Of a DNA stretch of 64,000 bases, positions 7,326 through 15,799 are shown one piece after another; the stretch's first letter is position 1; every line of letters begins with the position of its first letter. The position numbers were made by a program, and so were the translations under genes. The notes beneath the pieces were generated by a model. The model worked only from the letters and a program-made list of their open reading frames with translations, had not been told where the DNA came from and did no database searches. Location of the stretch: contig JBQTIT010000003.1 of assembly GCA_052387855.1 (NCBI GenBank), positions 62,001 through 126,000 of the forward strand, written 5' to 3'. The DNA is from CAIYZT01 sp052387855 (GTDB lineage: Bacteria; Pseudomonadota; Alphaproteobacteria; Rhodobacterales; Rhodobacteraceae).

Positions 7326-9184
7326 GCTTTTCCCCGATCCTCGGGCCCGAGATTCCGCCCTTTGCCCTGGCCGGCGCCGCGCCGCCGAACCGGGTCTGGC
7401 CGTTCTTTCGCTGGGCGCTCAAGGGCGCCTGGCGCGGAATCTGGTGGGCGTCGTTCTGGTCGGTCCTTGTCGGCTCGTTCGAGGCGATCTCGGCCACGCT
7501 TCTGGGCATGATCATCGACGATATCGCCGAAACCAGCCCTGAACGGCTGTGGCAGGACCTGGGGCTGCTCTTTGGCATCTTTACCGTCTACTATGTGGTG
7601 GCGCGGCCGATCGTGTTCGGGATGAACACGGCCGCCGCCTCGATCCGGGTCGAGCCGAACCTTTTTCCGCTGATCCTGTCGCGCCTGCACCGCTACACCA
7701 TCGGGCAGGCGGTGACGTTCTTTGACAACGATTTCGCCGGGCGCATCGCGCAAAAGCAGATGCAGACGGCGCGGGCGGGGACCGATGTCGTCGCGGGGGT
7801 GATCGAGACGGTGGCCTTTGCGCTCTCGTCGGTGGCCGGCTCGGTGCTGCTGATGGCCACGATCGACGGGCGCATCGCGGTGCTTCTGGTGCTGTGGATC
7901 GCGGGCTATCTGTTGTTCATCCGGGTCTCGCTGCGGCGCATCCGCAGCGCCTCGGCGGCGCGGGCGGCGGCGCGGGCCATGGTGACGGGCCAGATCGTCG
8001 ACACCGTGACCAACATGAAGACGGTCAAGCTGTTCGCCCATGCCACGCACGAGGACCGCGTCGCGCTGGAATCCATGGCCGGATTCCGGCAGCGGGCCAT
8101 CGCCTATGGCGTCATCTCGTCCTGGTTCCGGTTCTTCATGTCGACCATCGCCGGAGTGCTGCCGGTGGTGATGGTCGGCGCGGCGCTGTGGCTCCGGGGC
8201 CGGGGCGAGGCGACGGTGGGCGACATCGCGGCGGCGGGCACGATCTCGTTCCGGCTCAGCCAGATGACGGGCTGGGTGTCCTTCAGCCTGATGTCGATCT
8301 TCGGCAATCTGGGCGAGGTCGAGGACGGCATCCGCACCCTTTCGCCGTCCTACACGTTGCGTGATGCGCCGGGCGCTGTCGACATGCCCCGCGTCAAGGG
8401 CGAGATCAGCCTTGAATCGGTGACCTTTGCCTATGGCCGCAAGACCGAGGACGGGCGCGGGGGCGTGGCGGACCTGACGCTGCAAGTGCGGCCGGGCGAA
8501 AAGATCGGCCTGGTCGGGGCCTCGGGCGCGGGCAAATCGACGCTGGTCGCGCTGTTGCTGCGGCTTTACGATGCCGAAACGGGCCGTGTCCTGGTGGACG
8601 GGATCGACGTGCGCACGGTCAGCCAGGAATCCCTGCGCCGGCAGATCGGCATGGTCACGCAGGAAACCGCCTTGTTCAACCGGACCGCGCGCGAGAATAT
8701 CCTGTACGGCAACCCCCAGGCCAGCGAGGCCGAGATGATCGCCGCCGCCAAGGCCGCGGAGGCGCATGACTTCATCCTTGGCCTGCGCGACCATTCCGGC
8801 AACCGGGGCTATGACGCCTATCTGGGCGAGCGCGGAGTCAAGCTGTCGGGCGGGCAACGCCAGCGCATCGCGCTGGCCCGCGCCTTTCTCAAGGACGCAC
8901 CGATCCTGGTGCTGGACGAGGCGACTTCCGCGCTGGATTCAGAGGTCGAGGCCGCGATCCAGACCGCGCTGGGCCGGGTGATGCAGGGCAAGACGGTGCT
9001 GGCCATCGCGCACCGGCTGTCGACCATCGCGGCGATGGACCGGATCATCGTGCTGGACGAGGGGCGCATCGTCGAGTCCGGCAGCCATGCCGAGCTTTTG
9101 GCGCTGGGCGGGCTTTATGCGCGCTACTGGGATCGCCAGTCGGGCGGGTTCATCGGGACCGATGAAAAGGAAGCGGCCGAGTGA
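7322..9184 (+). CDS. ABC exporter half-transporter (membrane domain plus ATPase)
   Basis: A 620-residue inner-membrane ABC exporter. About residues 30-330 hold six membrane helices with the coupling segment TVKLFAHATHEDR. The ATPase domain (about 350-600) has Walker A GASGAGKS, Q-loop TQETALF, signature LSGGQRQR, Walker B LVLDEATSALD and H-loop AHRLSTI. The start overlaps the end of the preceding half-transporter and the two share close sequence throughout, including the C-terminal RQSGGFIG. They are likely the two halves of one export pump. The substrate cannot be told from sequence. Confidence 0.93.
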   Translation: MSFSPILGPEIPPFALAGAAPPNRVWPFFRWALKGAWRGIWWASFWSVLVGSFEAISATLLGMIIDDIAETSPERLWQDLGLLFGIFTVYYVVARPIVFGMNTAAASIRVEPNLFPLILSRLHRYTIGQAVTFFDNDFAGRIAQKQMQTARAGTDVVAGVIETVAFALSSVAGSVLLMATIDGRIAVLLVLWIAGYLLFIRVSLRRIRSASAARAAARAMVTGQIVDTVTNMKTVKLFAHATHEDRVALESMAGFRQRAIAYGVISSWFRFFMSTIAGVLPVVMVGAALWLRGRGEATVGDIAAAGTISFRLSQMTGWVSFSLMSIFGNLGEVEDGIRTLSPSYTLRDAPGAVDMPRVKGEISLESVTFAYGRKTEDGRGGVADLTLQVRPGEKIGLVGASGAGKSTLVALLLRLYDAETGRVLVDGIDVRTVSQESLRRQIGMVTQETALFNRTARENILYGNPQASEAEMIAAAKAAEAHDFILGLRDHSGNRGYDAYLGERGVKLSGGQRQRIALARAFLKDAPILVLDEATSALDSEVEAAIQTALGRVMQGKTVLAIAHRLSTIAAMDRIIVLDEGRIVESGSHAELLALGGLYARYWDRQSGGFIGTDEKEAAE

Positions 9185-10434
9185 GGGTCACGGTCGGGCG
9201 GGTCGGCCAGCTTGGGCACGGAATCGTGCAGGCGGACGGCGGCACGATCTATGCCCCCGGCCTTTTGCCCGGCGAGGTGGCCGAAGGAGAGCTTGTCGGC
9301 ACCACGTTGACCGATATCCGCATCCTGACCCCCTCGGCCCATCGGGTGCGGCCGCCTTGCGCCCATGCCCGCACCTGCGGCGGCTGCTTAATGCAGCACG
9401 CCGATGACGGGTTCGTGGCGGGCTGGAAGGAAGGCATCGTAAGGGGCGCGCTGGCCGGGCAGGGGCTTGAGGCGCGGCTCTTGCCCTCGGTCACCTCGCC
9501 GCCGCAGTCGCGCCGCCGCGCAACGCTGACCGGGCGCAAGACCAAGTCGGGCGCCCTGGTCGGCTTTCACGCCCGCGCGTCGGACACCGTGGTCGCCATT
9601 CCCCAGTGCCGGCTCTTGCACCCCGACCTGATCGCGGCCCTGCCGGGGCTTGAGGCGCTGGTGCGGCTGGGCGCGACGCGCATGGCCGAGGTGCAGATCA
9701 CGGTGACGCGCAGCCTGGACGGGGCCGATGTGCTGGTCTCGGGCGGGCGGGCGCTGGACGCGGCGCTGCGGATGGACCTGGCCCGCCTGACCGAGACGCA
9801 GGGCTGGGCCCGCCTGACCTGGTCGGGCGAGACGGTGGCCCTGCGCGGCGGGCCGCGCCAGCGCATGGGCCGCGCGACGGTCACCCCGCCCCCCGGCGCC
9901 TTTCTGCAAGCGACCGAGGCCGGCGAGGCGGCGCTGGTGGCGGGCGTTCTTGCCGCGCTGGGCCCGGCCCGCCGGGTCGCCGACCTTTTCGCCGGCTGCG
10001 GCACCTTTGCCCTGCCGCTGGCCGAGCGGTCAGAGGTGCACGCGGTCGAGGGCGAGGCCGCGATGGTGCAGGCGCTCGACCGGGCGGCCCGCGCCGCCGA
10101 GGGTCTGAAGCGCGTCACAGCCGAGACGCGCGACCTCTTTCGCCGGCCGCTGGAGCCGGACGAGCTGGCGGGCTTTGACGCGGTGGTCATGGACCCGCCC
10201 CGCGCCGGCGCCGAGGCGCAGACGGCGGCGCTGGCGCGGGCGCGGGTGCCGGTGCTGGCCTATGTCTCGTGCAATCCGGCCAGCTTTGCGCGCGATGCCC
10301 GGGCGCTGGTGACGGCGGGCTATGCGCTCGACTGGGTGCAGATGATCGACCAGTTCCGCTGGTCGGCCCATGTCGAACTGGTGGCGCGGTTCACGTTTGC
10401 GAAAGCGGGCCCGACCCGGGGATCGCAGGCCTAG
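9181..10434 (+). CDS. Class I RNA (uracil-5-)-methyltransferase, RlmD/TrmA family
   Basis: A 417-residue SAM-dependent RNA m5U methyltransferase. The N-terminal part looks like a TRAM-type RNA-binding domain (VGRVGQLGHGIVQADGG). A cysteine cluster follows, CAHARTCGGC, which with a later Cys binds a 4Fe-4S cluster in RlmD. The SAM-binding motif is VADLFAGCGTFALPL. The catalytic region has MDPPRAGAE and the nucleophile motif YVSCNPASFARD. The GTG start at 9181 overlaps the exporter stop. Target base (23S rRNA U1939 or similar) is by family analogy only. Confidence 0.9.
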   Translation: MRVTVGRVGQLGHGIVQADGGTIYAPGLLPGEVAEGELVGTTLTDIRILTPSAHRVRPPCAHARTCGGCLMQHADDGFVAGWKEGIVRGALAGQGLEARLLPSVTSPPQSRRRATLTGRKTKSGALVGFHARASDTVVAIPQCRLLHPDLIAALPGLEALVRLGATRMAEVQITVTRSLDGADVLVSGGRALDAALRMDLARLTETQGWARLTWSGETVALRGGPRQRMGRATVTPPPGAFLQATEAGEAALVAGVLAALGPARRVADLFAGCGTFALPLAERSEVHAVEGEAAMVQALDRAARAAEGLKRVTAETRDLFRRPLEPDELAGFDAVVMDPPRAGAEAQTAALARARVPVLAYVSCNPASFARDARALVTAGYALDWVQMIDQFRWSAHVELVARFTFAKAGPTRGSQA

Positions 10435-10495
10435 GAAATCCCGCAGTGCTGATGTAGAACCGGCGCAACAACAAGAAACGACAGTCGAGCAGCCC

Positions 10496-10990
10496 ATGAT
10501 CCGCCTTGTCCGTGCCGGCCTGATCCTTGTGATCGGCCTTGTTCTTTCGGCCTGCGCCCTTCCCGAGGTGCCCTATACCGGTCAGGAGGTGACCCAGGTC
10601 CAGGTGCACAAGGAAGCGCGCAAGCTCTATCTGCTGCACAAGGGCGAGGTGCTGAAATCCTATGACATCGCGCTGGGATTTGCCCCTGTCGGGCACAAGG
10701 AATTCGAAGGGGACGGCAAGACGCCCGAGGGTCTTTATTTCATCACCCACCGCAATCCGGGCTCGGCCTATCATCTTTCGCTGGGGATCTCTTATCCCAA
10801 CGCCCAGGACCGCGCCGCCGCCGCCGCCGCCGGCAAGGAGCCGGGCGGAGACATCTTCATCCACGGCGGCCCGAATGGTCCGATCACGCAAAGGGACTGG
10901 ACCTGGGGCTGCATTGCGGTGACCGACCGGCAGATCGAAGAGATCTATGCGATGGTCAAGCCCGGAACCCCGATCTGGATCCTGAAATAG
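10496..10990 (+). CDS. L,D-transpeptidase lipoprotein (YkuD domain)
   Basis: A 164-residue envelope protein. The N-terminus MIRLVRAGLILVIGLVLSAC is a lipoprotein signal with the lipid-carrying Cys at about 20. The YkuD catalytic domain shows FIHGGPNGP and the active-site Cys in WTWGCIAVTD. Such enzymes form 3-3 peptidoglycan cross-links or attach proteins to the wall. ATG 10496 was chosen because it puts the signal peptide at the N-terminus; the frame is open further upstream. It is convergent with the CAP-domain gene, which in turn is divergent from another L,D-transpeptidase. Confidence 0.9.
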   Translation: MIRLVRAGLILVIGLVLSACALPEVPYTGQEVTQVQVHKEARKLYLLHKGEVLKSYDIALGFAPVGHKEFEGDGKTPEGLYFITHRNPGSAYHLSLGISYPNAQDRAAAAAAGKEPGGDIFIHGGPNGPITQRDWTWGCIAVTDRQIEEIYAMVKPGTPIWILK

Positions 10991-10995
10991 CCCCT

Positions 10996-11012
10996 GGCCG
11001 GCTCAACCGGCC
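10996..11012. terminator. Hairpin between convergent L,D-transpeptidase and CAP-protein genes
   Basis: The inverted repeat GGCCGG (10996-11001) and CCGGCC (11007-11012) forms a six-pair stem with a five-base loop between the two convergent genes. The CAP gene's stop codon lies in the loop. There is no T-run on either side, so it is at best a weak bidirectional terminator. Confidence 0.35.
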
Positions 11013-11566
11013 GGTCCCAGCGGCGACATCGGAATGATCCCGCCGCTTGCGCCCAGCAGCAGGCACCACCAGATCTTGCCCCCCGGCTCCTGAAACCAGG
11101 CAAAGCCGATCTGGCTTGCCCGGGCATCCAGCAGCACCAGGCGCGTTTCGGGCTGCGCCATCCAGGCCGAAAGCGTCTCAAGCTCGGTCTGGAAGGTTTC
11201 CGAGATCAGCTCGCCCAAAAGCTTGCCGCCGTAGCCGATCCGCTGGACCCGCACCAGCGGCGAGGAGCCGTCAGAGCCAAAGTGCCAGGGGCGGTTCTGC
11301 ACAGACATGTCGCGCGCATGGGTCGCGGCGGCGGCGTCAAGGCGGGCTTCGAACCCCACCGCCGGCGCCCCGCTGGCCTGGCGCAGCGCGTTGACCGCGT
11401 CCAGCATCCGGAACTTTACCGCGTTGGGATCGACCTCGGCCATCTGGTAGACGCGGGGCAGCGGCTTGCCGTCGGTGCCAAGGGGCACTTCGGGGGCCTG
11501 TCCGGCGCAGGCGCCAAGAATGGCCGCGCCGCCTGTCAGCAAGAACGCCCGCCTGTGAAGTGCCAT
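11003..11566 (-). CDS. CAP-domain (SCP/PR-1-like) lipoprotein
   Basis: A 187-residue secreted protein. The N-terminus MALHRRAFLLTGGAAILGAC combines a twin-Arg-like start with a lipobox, lipidated Cys about 20. The mature part has the CAP pattern: LDAVNALRQASGAPAV, then THARDMSVQNRPWHFGSDG containing the family His residues, then GELISETFQTELETL. Bacterial CAP proteins (YkwD type) are poorly understood envelope proteins. The frame is open to 11650 but the upstream part is Gly/Pro-rich and unlikely to be translated; ATG 11566 starts the signal peptide. It sits between two L,D-transpeptidase genes. Confidence 0.85.
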   Translation of the reverse strand: MALHRRAFLLTGGAAILGACAGQAPEVPLGTDGKPLPRVYQMAEVDPNAVKFRMLDAVNALRQASGAPAVGFEARLDAAAATHARDMSVQNRPWHFGSDGSSPLVRVQRIGYGGKLLGELISETFQTELETLSAWMAQPETRLVLLDARASQIGFAWFQEPGGKIWWCLLLGASGGIIPMSPLGPAG

Positions 11567-11749
11567 CGCCACGTTCGCCCCTTCCATCCCGGCCCCAGGG
11601 GCGCATCCCCCGGGCCCGCCCCCTTTACCCCCAGAGCCATCCGACTTCAAATGCCCCCTGCGCCGCGCCGCCGATTGACGGTGGTTTGATTTGCAGCGGT
11701 GCGGGGTTGGATGTATCTGCCTGCTCGGTAACCGTGCAGAGGATGCGAC

Positions 11750-12355
11750 ATGCCGGACGAGCAGAAAAAGGATCTGGGCCGCAGGCTGTTTCTGGCGGGC
11801 GCCTCGGCGGGCCTGATCGGCGGGGCGCTGCCCGCCCTTGGCCAGGAGGGGACCACCGAGATGGTCGCGCCGGCGGTCAAGGGCACGGTGCGCAACAACA
11901 TCTCAAGCTTTCGCATCCTGGACTGGCAGGACTACTTTTCCGACACCCGCAACGGCGCGATCCTGGTGGATATCGCCTCGCGCGCGCTGCATTTCTGGTC
12001 GCAGGACCAGACGATCTATCGGCTTTATCCCACATCGGTCCCGCTGTCGGACGATCTGACGCGCACCGGCGTCACCGAGGTGGTGGACAAGGTGGTCAAC
12101 CCGCCCTGGCGCCCGACCCCGGCGATGAAAGAGCGCAACCCCGAATGGCCCGACGTGGTCGAGGGCGGCGCGCCGGACAATCCGCTGGGCACCCGGGCGC
12201 TGCACCTGTCCTGGCAGTACTACCGAATCCACGGCACCCACGACACCCGCAAGATCGGCCGCCGGTCGTCGAACGGGTGCATCGGGCTCTACAACGAGCA
12301 CATTCAGGAGCTGTACGAATTCGCGAAAATCGGCACCCAGGTGTTGCTTATTTGA
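11750..12355 (+). CDS. L,D-transpeptidase with Tat-like signal (YkuD domain)
   Basis: A 201-residue protein with a Tat-like leader, RRLFLAGASAGLIGGALPALG, that ends near residue 33. The YkuD domain carries the conserved His of YYRIHGTHDTR and the catalytic Cys in SSNGCIGLYNEHI. It should act in the periplasm on peptidoglycan peptides. It is distinct in sequence from the lipoprotein L,D-transpeptidase at 10496. The gene lies divergently from the CAP-domain lipoprotein, with 183 bases between their starts. Confidence 0.92.
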   Translation: MPDEQKKDLGRRLFLAGASAGLIGGALPALGQEGTTEMVAPAVKGTVRNNISSFRILDWQDYFSDTRNGAILVDIASRALHFWSQDQTIYRLYPTSVPLSDDLTRTGVTEVVDKVVNPPWRPTPAMKERNPEWPDVVEGGAPDNPLGTRALHLSWQYYRIHGTHDTRKIGRRSSNGCIGLYNEHIQELYEFAKIGTQVLLI

Positions 12356-12453
12356 CGCAAGCCGCATCGGCATCGGGACAAGCGGAGAGGCCACGTTGAA
12401 TTTGCTTTCACAACTTGATTAGAGAGGCGTACGAGGAATAGTCTTGGGTACGT

Positions 12454-12480
12454 CGGGGCCACCTCAGCAAAATGGCCCCG
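12454..12480 (+). promoter_or_regulatory. Perfect 8-bp stem hairpin in the leader of a small secreted-protein gene
   Basis: CGGGGCCA (12454-12461) pairs fully with TGGCCCCG (12473-12480) around an 11-base A-rich loop. It ends 22 bases before the ATG at 12503 and just upstream of the ribosome-binding site GGAGAG. There is no T-run after it, so an RNA-stability or translational role is more likely than termination. Confidence 0.45.
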
Positions 12481-12502
12481 CGTTGAAATTCGGAGAGAAA
12501 AA

Positions 12503-12679
12503 ATGAAAAAAGTTGCACTCGCTGCGCTGATCGCCGCCGCTGCCACCGCCGCTGTCGCCGGCGGCATGGAAGTCACCATGGAGCCCGAGGCTGTTGCGGC
12601 CGCGACCGCTTCGTCGGCTGGCGGCATCGTTGTTCCGCTGCTGCTCCTGATCGTTCTGGCGATTGCGCTGGGCGTCTGA
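12503..12679 (+). CDS. Short secreted/membrane protein with C-terminal VPLLLLIVLA tail
   Basis: A 58-residue protein. The N-terminus MKKVALAALIAAAATAAVAG is a clear signal peptide. A short acidic linker with MEPEAVAAATASSAGG follows, and the protein ends in a hydrophobic stretch, IVVPLLLLIVLAIALGV. A good Shine-Dalgarno (GGAGAG) precedes the ATG, and a strong terminator follows the stop. A paralogue is at 23769, sharing the signal-linker-VPLLLLIVLA plan. I do not recognise a function; the tail could be a membrane helix. It sits between an L,D-transpeptidase and hemH. Confidence 0.8.
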   Translation: MKKVALAALIAAAATAAVAGGMEVTMEPEAVAAATASSAGGIVVPLLLLIVLAIALGV

Positions 12680-12701
12680 TCGGCCGCTTTGGCACGACAA
12701 G

Positions 12702-12733
12702 AAAGGGATGGCAGCCTGCTGCCGTCCCTTTTT
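12702..12733. terminator. Rho-independent terminator, probably shared with hemH
   Basis: AAAGGGATGGCAG, loop CCTG, CTGCCGTCCCTTTTT: a stem of about 13 pairs with one mismatch, followed by a T-run on the plus strand and starting with an A-run that serves the minus strand. It lies between the small secreted-protein gene (+) and hemH (-), so it can stop both. Confidence 0.85.
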
Positions 12734-12753
12734 GCATTCCGGGCCCGGGCGGT

Positions 12754-13815
12754 TCAGCCGATCCAGCCCGACAGATTGCTGCGGATGACCTGGGTCAGCG
12801 CCGCGATATGCGCCGCCTCGTCGTTGAGGCAGGGGATATAGGTAAAGTCCTTTCCCCCCGCATGCAGAAAGCTTTCGCGAATCTCGCCGTTGATCTCTTC
12901 GAGCGTCTCGATGCAGTCGGCTGAAAAGGCCGGGGCCATCACGGCGATTCGCGTCTTGCCGGCCCGGGCCAGCGCCGCCACATGCTCCACCGTGTAGGGG
13001 CGCAGCCATTCCTCGCGGCCAAAGACCGACTGAAAGCTGACATCGATGCTGCCCGGCGGCCAGCCCAGACGCTCGCGCAAGAGCCGCGTCGTCTTGAGGC
13101 ATTGGCAGTGATAGGGGTCGCCCTCGGTCAGGTAGCGTTTCGGCATGCCGTGATAGGATGTGACCAGCACATCCGGGCGATGGTCAAGACCGGCATAGGC
13201 CCGCGTGACCGAGCCGGCCAGCGCGTCGATGTACAGCGGGTTGTCAAAGTATTCGGCCACCACCCGCGCCGCGGGCTGGCGCTTTTCCCGGGTCAGCGCG
13301 GCAAAGAAGGCATCGTTGGCCGTGGCCGAGGTGGCGCCGGCGTAGTGCGGATAAAGCGGAAAGAACAGGATCTTTTCGCAGCCGGCCTCGACCATCCGGC
13401 GCACCCTTGAGGCGGTGGAGGGGTTGCCGTAGCGCATGGCGAAATCGACCATCACATCATCGCCGTAAACGCCCGAAAGGGCCGCCGCGACGGCGGCGGT
13501 CTGGGCCCTGGTGATGGTCAAGAGGGGCGATTCGTTCGCCTCGTGGTTCCAGATCTTGCGATAGTTCGCGCCGCTGCTGAACGGTCGGCGCGACAGGATC
13601 ACCAGTTGCAGCAGCGGCTGCCAGATCCAGTCGCTGATGTCGACGACGCGCTTGTCGGACAGGAATTCGTTCAGATAGCGCCGCATCGACCAATAGTCGG
13701 TGCCGTCCGGCGTGCCGAGGTTGGCCAGAAGCACCCCGATCCGCGCGGGTTTGACCGCCGGGTGATCTTGCGGCGCGTGGGCAGGCCGCCCCGCCCTTTG
13801 GTCTACATCGCTCAT
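12754..13815 (-). CDS. hemH: Ferrochelatase
   Basis: A 353-residue ferrochelatase, which inserts ferrous iron into protoporphyrin IX in the last step of haem synthesis. The N-terminal LLANLGTPDGTDYWSMRRYL is the family start motif. The catalytic His is in VTSYHGMPKRYLTEGDPY, followed by CQCLKTTRLL, SFQSVFGREEWLRPYT and the C-terminal motif PAFSADCIETLEEI. All of these are intact. It is transcribed toward the shared terminator at 12702. The start ATG at 13815 gives a roughly 20-residue Arg/Pro/Asp-rich leader before the fold, normal in this group. Confidence 0.95.
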   Translation of the reverse strand: MSDVDQRAGRPAHAPQDHPAVKPARIGVLLANLGTPDGTDYWSMRRYLNEFLSDKRVVDISDWIWQPLLQLVILSRRPFSSGANYRKIWNHEANESPLLTITRAQTAAVAAALSGVYGDDVMVDFAMRYGNPSTASRVRRMVEAGCEKILFFPLYPHYAGATSATANDAFFAALTREKRQPAARVVAEYFDNPLYIDALAGSVTRAYAGLDHRPDVLVTSYHGMPKRYLTEGDPYHCQCLKTTRLLRERLGWPPGSIDVSFQSVFGREEWLRPYTVEHVAALARAGKTRIAVMAPAFSADCIETLEEINGEIRESFLHAGGKDFTYIPCLNDEAAHIAALTQVIRSNLSGWIG

Positions 13816-13882
13816 TCGCCGTTCCGTCCTGCCAGGAATGATGCTGACATAAGCCCGCCGCAGCCGTCGTCAATCCGCCGCC

Positions 13883-14689
13883 TCATGCCGCGCCCCCGGG
13901 CAGGGGCGATTCGTCCGCCCTCAGCGCGTCGGCCAACCGGGCAGCGGCGGAGCCGGGGCGCAGCGGCTTTTGCTGGTCCTCGTGCGGCGCCCATCCGGTC
14001 AGGCAGATCACCTCAAAGCTGGCGGGGATGCGGCCGCCCTCGCCTGCAAAACGGTCCTGATAGATCTCGGCCGCGCGGTGCAGCAGGCGCCGGCCGGTCG
14101 GTTTGCGCAGCCGCCCGGCCAGCGCGTTGCCCTCGCCCATGGCGCGCAGATCGCGCATCAGGTGCAGCGCGCTTTGGTACATCGCGGTCCGCGTGGCGCT
14201 GTCGGCGACCGGCAGGGCAAAGCCCGCGCGCTGCAAGAGCCCGCCAAGTTCGCGAATCTCGCCCATCGGCAGCACGCGCGGCGACAGGCCCCCGGTCAGC
14301 TCGACCTCGGCCTCGGCCAGACAGGCGCGCAGCTCGTGCAGGGTCTGCCCGCCGAACAGCATCGCGATCAAAAGCCCGTCCGGCCGCAGCGCGCGGCGGC
14401 ACTGGACAAGCTGGCCCACCGGGTCATTGGCCCAGTGCAGCGCCAGCGCGTGGATCACCAGATCATGCGCGCCGGGCGCAAGGGCCAGAACCTCGTCATC
14501 GGGAACGACGGCGTAACCGGGCCACACGGCGGGAAATCCGGAAACTACAACCGGGTTTGTAAAGGTCCTGTTAACCTCTGCCAGTCTCTCATGAACCTCG
14601 GCCGCCACGTCCTGCTGCAAAAAGACTTCGCGGGCGCGGGCGCGGTGCAGGGCAAGCGCCTTGCGGTCGGTCAGGGGGGGCGGTGTCAT
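13883..14689 (-). CDS. BioC/NDUFAF5-like SAM-dependent methyltransferase
   Basis: A 268-residue class I methyltransferase related to BioC and mitochondrial NDUFAF5. It has HERLAEVNRTF near the N-terminus, a SAM-domain segment HDLVIHALALHWANDPVGQL and LRPDGLLIAMLFGGQTLHEL, which matches NDUFAF5-type enzymes. The same frame is open upstream to 16606, but that extension is antisense to comF, grxC and the nitrilase gene, so the ATG at 14689 (MTPPPLTDRKALALHRAR) is taken as the start. The start is divergent from comF with 24 bases between. Confidence 0.85.
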   Translation of the reverse strand: MTPPPLTDRKALALHRARAREVFLQQDVAAEVHERLAEVNRTFTNPVVVSGFPAVWPGYAVVPDDEVLALAPGAHDLVIHALALHWANDPVGQLVQCRRALRPDGLLIAMLFGGQTLHELRACLAEAEVELTGGLSPRVLPMGEIRELGGLLQRAGFALPVADSATRTAMYQSALHLMRDLRAMGEGNALAGRLRKPTGRRLLHRAAEIYQDRFAGEGGRIPASFEVICLTGWAPHEDQQKPLRPGSAAARLADALRADESPLPGGAA

Positions 14690-14713
14690 GGCGGGCAAGG
14701 ATAGGTCGGGGCG

Positions 14714-15436
14714 ATGAATTTGCAAGCGGCGCTTCATCTTGTCTATCCGCCGCAGTGCATCAGTTGCGATGCGCTGGTGACGACGGACTTTGGCCTCTGC
14801 GGCCCCTGCTGGCGCGAGACGCCCTTTATCAGCGGTCTGGTCTGCGATGCCTGCGGCACCCCCTTGCCCGGGAGCGAGGAGTCGGGAACCGCAATTTGCG
14901 ATGACTGTCTTGCGACCCCCCGGCCCTGGCGGCAGGGCCGCGCGGTGATGCTGTACCGGGACAACGGCCGAAAGCTGGTGCTGGCGCTGAAACATGGCGA
15001 CCGGCAGGACCTTGCCCGCCCGGCCGCTGGCTGGCTGATGCGGACGGCGGCGCCGATGCTGGCGGCGGACATGATCCTGGCGCCGATCCCGCTGTATTGG
15101 ACGCGGCTTTTTTCGCGCCGCTACAATCAGGCGGCGCTGCTTTCGGCCGGGCTGGCGGCCCGGTCGGGGCTGGCCCATTGCCCCGATCTTCTGCTGCGCA
15201 GCCGCCAGACCCACAGCCAGGAGGGCCGCAGCCGCGAAGGGCGGATCGAGAACCTGAGGGGCGCGCTGGCCCTGCATCCGCGCCACGCGGCCAAGCTGCG
15301 CGGCCGGCATGTGCTGCTGGTCGATGATGTCATGACCTCGGGCGCGACCTTTGCCGCCGGGACAGAGGCCTGCCTTGCCGGCGGCGCCGCGTCGGTCTCG
15401 GTTCTGGCGCTGGCGCGGGTTGCGCGCGACGCATAG
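14714..15436 (+). CDS. ComF family phosphoribosyltransferase-like protein
   Basis: A 240-residue ComF protein. The N-terminal zinc-ribbon-like region has CISC, CGPC, CDACG and CDDC cysteine pairs. The C-terminal type I phosphoribosyltransferase domain has the PRPP-binding loop VLLVDDVMTSGATF. The central motifs APIPLYWTRLFSRRYNQA and RSRQTHSQEGRSREGRIEN are typical. In naturally competent bacteria ComF helps DNA uptake or processing; its role in most alphaproteobacteria is unclear. It is followed by grxC at 15542. Confidence 0.92.
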   Translation: MNLQAALHLVYPPQCISCDALVTTDFGLCGPCWRETPFISGLVCDACGTPLPGSEESGTAICDDCLATPRPWRQGRAVMLYRDNGRKLVLALKHGDRQDLARPAAGWLMRTAAPMLAADMILAPIPLYWTRLFSRRYNQAALLSAGLAARSGLAHCPDLLLRSRQTHSQEGRSREGRIENLRGALALHPRHAAKLRGRHVLLVDDVMTSGATFAAGTEACLAGGAASVSVLALARVARDA

Positions 15437-15541
15437 CCGACCCCGCGCAGCGCAAATCGGCGTGACGGGGATTGACCTGACCCATCCGCGCTCCTTTATT
15501 GACCGGGACCGGCACAAGGGCCGGCCAAAGGTTCGTGCAAG

Positions 15542-15796
15542 ATGAAAACGGTCGAGATTTACACGACGCAAAGCTGCCCCTACTGCCACGCCGCCAAGGC
15601 GTTGCTGCGCAAGAAGGGCGCCAGCTTTACCGAGATCGACGTCGGCGCCGACTTTGCCAAGCGGCAGGCGATGACGGCGCGCGCGGGGGGCCGGCGCACC
15701 GTGCCGCAGATCTTCATCGGCGGGGCGCATGTCGGCGGCTGCGACGATCTGCACGAGCTGGACCATCTGGGCCGGCTTGACCCGATGCTGGCCTGA
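15542..15796 (+). CDS. grxC: Glutaredoxin 3
   Basis: An 84-residue class I glutaredoxin with the dithiol active site SCPYCHAAK at residues about 9-17, the cis-proline region RRTVPQIFIGG, and the glutathione-binding GGCDDLHELD. It reduces disulfides and mixed glutathione disulfides in the cytoplasm. The length matches E. coli Grx3. The nitrilase gene starts three bases after the stop, so they are probably co-transcribed. Confidence 0.95.
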   Translation: MKTVEIYTTQSCPYCHAAKALLRKKGASFTEIDVGADFAKRQAMTARAGGRRTVPQIFIGGAHVGGCDDLHELDHLGRLDPMLA

Positions 15797-15799
15797 GCC

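Noticed and set aside
7268..8857. 529-residue minus-strand open frame
   Set aside because: Shadow of the second ABC exporter with Arg/Asp-rich low-complexity sequence.
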